A stretch of DNA of 64,000 bases, taken from Kudoa neothunni (lineage: Eukaryota > Cnidaria). Positions within the stretch are counted from its first letter, which is position 1. Each line of letters opens with the position of its first letter. Below are positions 58,926 through 64,000 of the stretch, piece after piece. The notes beneath the pieces were generated by a model. The model was not told where the DNA came from. It was given only the letters and a program-made list of their open reading frames with translations, and did no database searches. The stretch covers positions 3,286,001 to 3,350,000 of the forward strand of contig OZ199839.1 of assembly GCA_964304625.1 (NCBI GenBank), written 5' to 3'. A program made the translations under genes and the position numbers.

Positions 58926-61900
58926 CCTTTCGACGAAATCAACTCAGGATTAATGGCGCGCGCCCTAAGATTGTTGCAATCCTTGCGCTTATTACGATAA
59001 ATCTCAAATATGTGACTTATTAATGAAAATTTATGTTCGGTATTCTCACAACTTTTCACATACAATGATTCTTTAAAGATGATTTTTGTTCATAGAATTG
59101 TCGAACCTACCCAATGCGCATTAATCTAAGAAACCACCCTCAACATAATCCCCTTCATCTATTGTTGATTTATTTGGTTGTTTGTTTGCTTTTATAATAG
59201 GAAATCCATTTAATTCTCAATATTGTAAATATTACAATCTCATAACTTGTGGAAAAAATCTTATATTTTTTCTTTATAATTTATTATCGTGATTAATTCA
59301 ACAATATAAATTTAAGGGCTAACAATGGAATGTGACGTGTGGTCTCAATAAAGATAATCAGCGAGTGATCTAGAGGGGCGGTTGCAAACAAAAATAAATT
59401 AATGTTCTACTCGTGGGATAATTTTATATAATTAGCCACTCAAAAATATCCCCTCCCTGATTCTGTTTCATTCTATTGGTTTTATTTTAACTCCTAATAA
59501 AATACACAATTCAACAGAAAATTGTTCTTCGTAATCAACGACAACTAGTCATCTTTAATATAGCCTTGATTCGATCTAAATGAGAGAATGCTAGAATCCA
59601 TATTAATTATTCAACCCCTAGTGTAGTTTCTCAATTAATTATCCGATAATCTTTGCAAAGCTATGAACAAACATAAAATATAAAGTGTCACTTTATTAAA
59701 TCTAGTACGAAAAATAATTTTAAATTAAGAAAGTAAAATATTACAACAACTTGGTTGTAATATGAAACACCTGATTATTTACACAAAAATGAGAATTCAT
59801 CAAAATTCAGTTTCTTAGAATTTCTAAATATTCCATGGTGTTCATTCTTCTTTTATTAAATTTTAATTAGTTTCATTTACCAATATAGGTTTAAGCATTA
59901 TAACCACAACGAATTTATGGAGTAAATTCTTTCGCATTATTTCGGCTGGACCTGTAGGTGTGTCGATGAGATCCTCGCGGTTTAATTTTACCATAATGAC
60001 TATTTTGTGGAAAGAAATAATTTTTCAATAAGCCTCTAACTGAATGATTTGTAAATTCATTAGCATCTTCTTCAATATATAAAAAAAGGGGAGATGATGC
60101 ATTTTCGTGTATTCGTTCGTGTTCGTATTTACACGAATAAAAAGTCATGTCCTAATTTTCGCGCGAAAAATGAACAAAATTTGTTTTAACTATAAATTTC
60201 CGATACGAATCATTGACTAACCCATATTAAATGATTTCGTATTGATCTGTTCAATTTTTGAGATAGATAAATCAATAATTTGAGAAAATAATAAAAAATA
60301 TTTTGTTATTTACATTATGAAACTGTATTATTAATAGTTTTTCTCATTTCGGACCGTATATCATATCTTAGTTTCTTTATTTGATTCTATGTTTATATAC
60401 TTAATATCACAGGTTCTAAAAATTGTGGATATAGTGAAAAAGCGAAATGCGTCATATTAAGGGATTGAAACGTCAAAATAGCATGATGTACTATGAGTAG
60501 AAACTTGAAGTGTTTGTTATTGCATAATTAATGAGTTTCTACTTCAACCAAATTATTTATCATGTGTTTATTTTGTTTAAAGTAGGAAAAATAAAACTAA
60601 ACCACCAGAGTAAGTTTTAATATTGATGTAAATTAGAATCTGCGATGTAACTTATCATGGTTGTTGAGTTGTCGATTGTCATTCGCATATTTATATCTAA
60701 AAGGTTAATTGCATTTTGTGCAAACAATAGAGTCAATTTTGGAGGTTTCGTCTCCATCTATAGTAAATATGGATTGAGAATTGCCCCAACCTAATGCTAG
60801 ACTTCTTCCGTGAATATAAAATAAAATTTTTAAACCTTTTTTCACATTATCAATATTCCAAGAGAACATCTCAAATAGGAATCTAAAACACTGAACATAA
60901 AATTACTAAAACATAATTTTGATCACAATTTTGTAGTTCGTAAAATTAACATTACTAAAAAATGAATATATGAAAATTTGATTTGTGCAAAATTTTTTTT
61001 CAAATTAAAAACACGATTAATTGAGAAAAGTTCATTATAAATTCACAATAAAAACATTAATGATACAAATTTAAACGATAAACAATTTTAACTTTTTTAA
61101 CTGCAAATAAATTAAATCATAAACTAAGTGTTTTTCGTATTTAAAAAGTTTTTAATTGATTTATAAAAAATGACCGAGAAGATAAATTATAATAACATTT
61201 GTAAAGTTGATCAAAATAATTGAGTCGTATAATTTTGAACAAGAAACAATACTAAAAATGTTTTTAACAATCATACTTAACCTACAAATATATGTATGTA
61301 CGGTGGAGTGAGTATATTGGTTTTTGGAAATATAACGAAGATTCACATGTGCCGACGGTTTTGTATTCGGGATTTGGTAGCAAAATAAGAAGTTATCATT
61401 ATTAGCTGAATCCATGAAGATGATATTACTTTATTTCATTAAGAACAATATTTTAATAAACATTTGCTGACTTAAATTCTTTGACTTTAAAAATCAGCAT
61501 ATATTTTGGGTAATTTAATTCAAACATTCATTATAAACGAAGTAGGGCTTAAGTTAATGAAGTCCCAGACGTTAGTTCGATCCGGTGACTTAATGCATAT
61601 AATCCTCAAGATGGTATTAATAATCGTTTCGATTTTAAAATCCGTAAACTCAAAGTGTGAGAGTGACACCAAAACGGAGTAATAATAAAGTTCGTGGATA
61701 TACATCAGGGGTCGGCCACGAGGGGACGGGATAAAAGTTAAAATTAAATTGTTTTTCTTATTGTACAGTATTTTTAGAATTTTTCCAATTGTTAATATCG
61801 ATCTTTTCAGAACATAAAGAAGCTTAATAGAAATATAAACTAAGTTAATTAAACACAAGCCGCTTTTTCTAAATAAAAACGCGTAAAAACCAAAAAAAGA

Positions 61901-62522
61901 TTAAAACATTCCCTCAAACAAATTTCTTATTTATTTTTACTGATTGTGTGATACCTAATTTTATTGTGACGAACGAAAAGGTTGAACTATTGTTCTTTAC
62001 GGTTTCGAGCCATCATATAAGTACTTAAAATTTTAAATTCAATATCAATAAAATCAAACAAATATCAAATAAAAAACTGTGTGAAACAAGCCATTTCCTC
62101 GTAAAAAAATTGAACGTTCGTAATATTTTTCTCGCATTGCAATGAAAACATATTCTTTGAAATAGCATCATTTAAATTCTCAATTTTATTCTGAAAAATT
62201 CATTACACCTAAAGAACTTAATATATTCTGACCTGCCTTCTAGCTTAGCATGACTGTCCGGACCCCTGATATACACGAACGAATCTGAACGAATAAAATT
62301 TTCATTCTTAAAAATGCATTATCTGCTAAAAATGATCTTATGCAGTACGTTATTTACAGCCACTTGTTTTAATACACCTACAATAACGTTTTCCATCCTG
62401 TGATTTTCACTCTTCAATATAAAATCCAAAATATTAAAATTTTTGAAGAAACACTTCCTAAATTATAAAATAAACGCAGCGGTTAAAATGTAAATGGATA
62501 GCCGCGCGCAGGTCTACGAAAA
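58926..62522. other. 3.6 kb divergent intergenic region between SHMT and NCAPD2
   Basis: AT-rich, with no recognised gene or repeat. It should contain the promoters of both flanking genes. GC-richer patches lie at about 58950-58985 next to SHMT and 62500-62590 at the NCAPD2 start. Open frames on the minus strand (for example 61520-61858) show no domain or conserved pattern. Confidence 0.5.
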
Positions 62523-64000
62523 ATGGCGGTAGAGTTTTTGATTCCGTTGCACCGTTCGGATTTGAAAGTAGACAAAAAATCCGAACACGAGTTTAGGAAA
62601 TGTGAAAATTTGATAGTAGCAATATCAAAAGGTGTGGTCACAGTTTTGTGCACATATAAAATCATATTGGTGTAACATAGAATTGGAAACAAGTTTTAGA
62701 GAGGGATCCAAATCGATAATTAATCAATTTGAGAAATGTTGCTATATAATAATGTGAGTGATTATATTGTTAAATAGAAATTAACTTTCTGTTATTTGAT
62801 AGGTATATAAATGAGTTCAACAACAGGGATTTGGCTAAATTGGTGTCAACACTCACTACAAGTACATTTTGTGAGTGATTTAAAAATTATTTACAATAAA
62901 ATTAGTATTGATGCAAGAAAAAAGTCTTCTAGAGACAAATTTGAATAGTGTTGGTGGTTCACATGAGAAGAAATCTCGACGAAATAGTCTCAAAGTATTA
63001 AAGTTGGTGTGTTTGATATGGTTGTTGAGAATTTTCGTAAAATAGATGGTTTGTTTTGCGGCCTGTAGTATTATTGAGGAGTTGATATCGATGGAAGATT
63101 CGTCCGCGAAAAAGGGGAAAAAATTTGAATCAACGACGAACAACAAAAAAGGGTGCAAAATCCCACACATCCGAACCAACAGCTGACGATTACACTGGTC
63201 TTTTGGAGCGATTTATTGGCGCACTAATTAAGCTGTTCGAATCCAATGTGCATTATTTGTGGGAACCACCAGTGATAGATGATGAGTTTTTCAGGTTGAT
63301 ATTTGTTTTCAACCGTTTCACCACACACTTCTAATCGTTCTTTTAAACTATAGGTTGTTGATTAATCATTGTTTTAAACTAACAGAGACAGTCGGTTATT
63401 GTAAAAACAAAAGTCTTCTCAAGTCTGTTGCCAATTTGTTGGCTTTATTCATTGAAAACCACAATACTAAGCTGAGTAATTTTAGCCCATCTTAATAATC
63501 AATAGTCAGTATGAATGTGAACTCGCTGTTTTATGTATTTGTAGGTGTGGCGTTAAAAATCGTAAAAAACTTACAAACATTTGAACACCTATCGTTGCCA
63601 TACGCCCAGCTGGTGGATATATTTGTTCGCGAATTTAAAATTGACAGTTTTTTGTTGCATCTTTTCAAGTAATAGTCAAATTAATCCACGTGTGTAACTA
63701 GGTTAATCTTTATTAACTACAGAGAAATCAGCCAAATTGATGCTGATTGTGGCGGTAGTGGCGAAATTATTGGAGCCAAGTCTATATCTGATTTTCTGAC
63801 AAATGTTGTGGTGTTTGTACCGAATGCCGTTCATCAATATGTCTCCATATTGATCCCATTCTTGGAGAAGGATGTATGTTATTGATAGATTTATCTAATA
63901 GTTGGTTTATTTGTTATAAACTAGCCGTACTGTTTGAGAAACGCGGTTCTCGATTGTCTCTACACTATCGTCACCGAAGTGCTGACTAACGAAGACAACG
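62523..64000 (+). CDS. NCAPD2: Condensin complex subunit 1 (CAP-D2), 5' part, runs off the window
   Basis: HEAT-repeat subunit of condensin I, needed for mitotic chromosome condensation. Exons: 62523-62631, 62681-62753, 62803-62870, 62906-63036, 63098-63294, 63354-63475, 63545-63668, 63723-63873, 63925-64000 and beyond. The start MAVEFLIPLHRSDL parallels the animal N-terminus. Later matches to animal CAP-D2 include HEKKSRRNSLKVLKLVCLIW, VHYLWEPPVIDDEFFR, ALKIVKNLQTFEHLSLPYAQ, the run SISDFLTNVVVFVPNAVHQY and PYCLRNAVLDCLYTIVTEVL, which belong to the conserved N-terminal Cnd1 domain. For exon 5 I chose the acceptor at 63097 because the one at 63068 leads to a stop. The exon set stays open to the window edge. 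Confidence 0.92.

Noticed and set aside
59915-60148. 77-codon minus-strand frame
   Set aside because: No similarity to a known family and no supporting context.
61520-61858. 112-codon minus-strand frame in the SHMT-NCAPD2 gap
   Set aside because: AT-rich hydrophobic composition, no domain and no splice partners; likely chance.
62483-62692. Minus-strand frame near the NCAPD2 start
   Set aside because: The plus strand here encodes the first NCAPD2 exons, with matches to animal CAP-D2.
62672-62699. 28-bp intron in NCAPD2
   Set aside because: A 49-bp intron (62632-62680) gives better similarity to CAP-D2 and normal size for this genome.
1-64000. CRISPR arrays, operons or bacterial signals
   Set aside because: No repeat-spacer pattern; introns and animal proteins show this is a eukaryotic nuclear locus.

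Overview
The window is nuclear DNA from a small-intron, AT-rich metazoan. Every gene I could solve is split by GT-AG introns that are mostly 40-60 bp, and the proteins (integrin alpha, HADHA, SHMT, RBMX2, NCAPD2) are animal-type. The transposon load is all cut-and-paste DNA elements (Merlin/ISXO2, piggyBac, pogo/Tigger, Tc1-mariner) plus a tRNA-like SINE. Such compact AT-rich genomes occur in, for example, Myxozoa or Orthonectida, but the sequence alone does not settle the lineage.

Positions 1-47164 hold a head-to-tail tandem array of four integrin alpha genes on the + strand: A (2690-7309), B (11043-17461), C (21677-26930) and D (34094-47164). I could trace all four from signal peptide to transmembrane tail, and each has exactly 30 exons with matching intron phases. 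A (969 codons) and C (958 codons) are open throughout. B and D each fall one base short of an open frame, at 16505-16510 and near 38318. A and B share a 2.2 kb tract (4574-6810 and 14754-16989) that is almost identical, introns included, while the gene parts on either side are diverged: the picture expected of recent gene conversion.

Transposons sit between the genes and inside the few long introns: a Merlin copy at the left edge, a broken piggyBac between A and B, TTAA-flanked piggyBac-like elements in introns of B, D and HADHA, two opposite copies of a pogo-like MITE on either side of gene C, a Tigger element between C and D, and a mariner in intron 5 of D. None interrupts an integrin exon.

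Positions 47248-64000 are a housekeeping block. HADHA (-, 20 exons) ends 83 bp from the 3' end of integrin D and shares a 168 bp divergent promoter with RBMX2 (+, 6 exons). SHMT (-, 3 exons) follows, and the first nine exons of NCAPD2 (+) run off the right edge. HADHA serves mitochondrial beta-oxidation, SHMT one-carbon metabolism, RBMX2 splicing and NCAPD2 chromosome condensation. I see no functional link between these four; the integrin array is the locus of interest.
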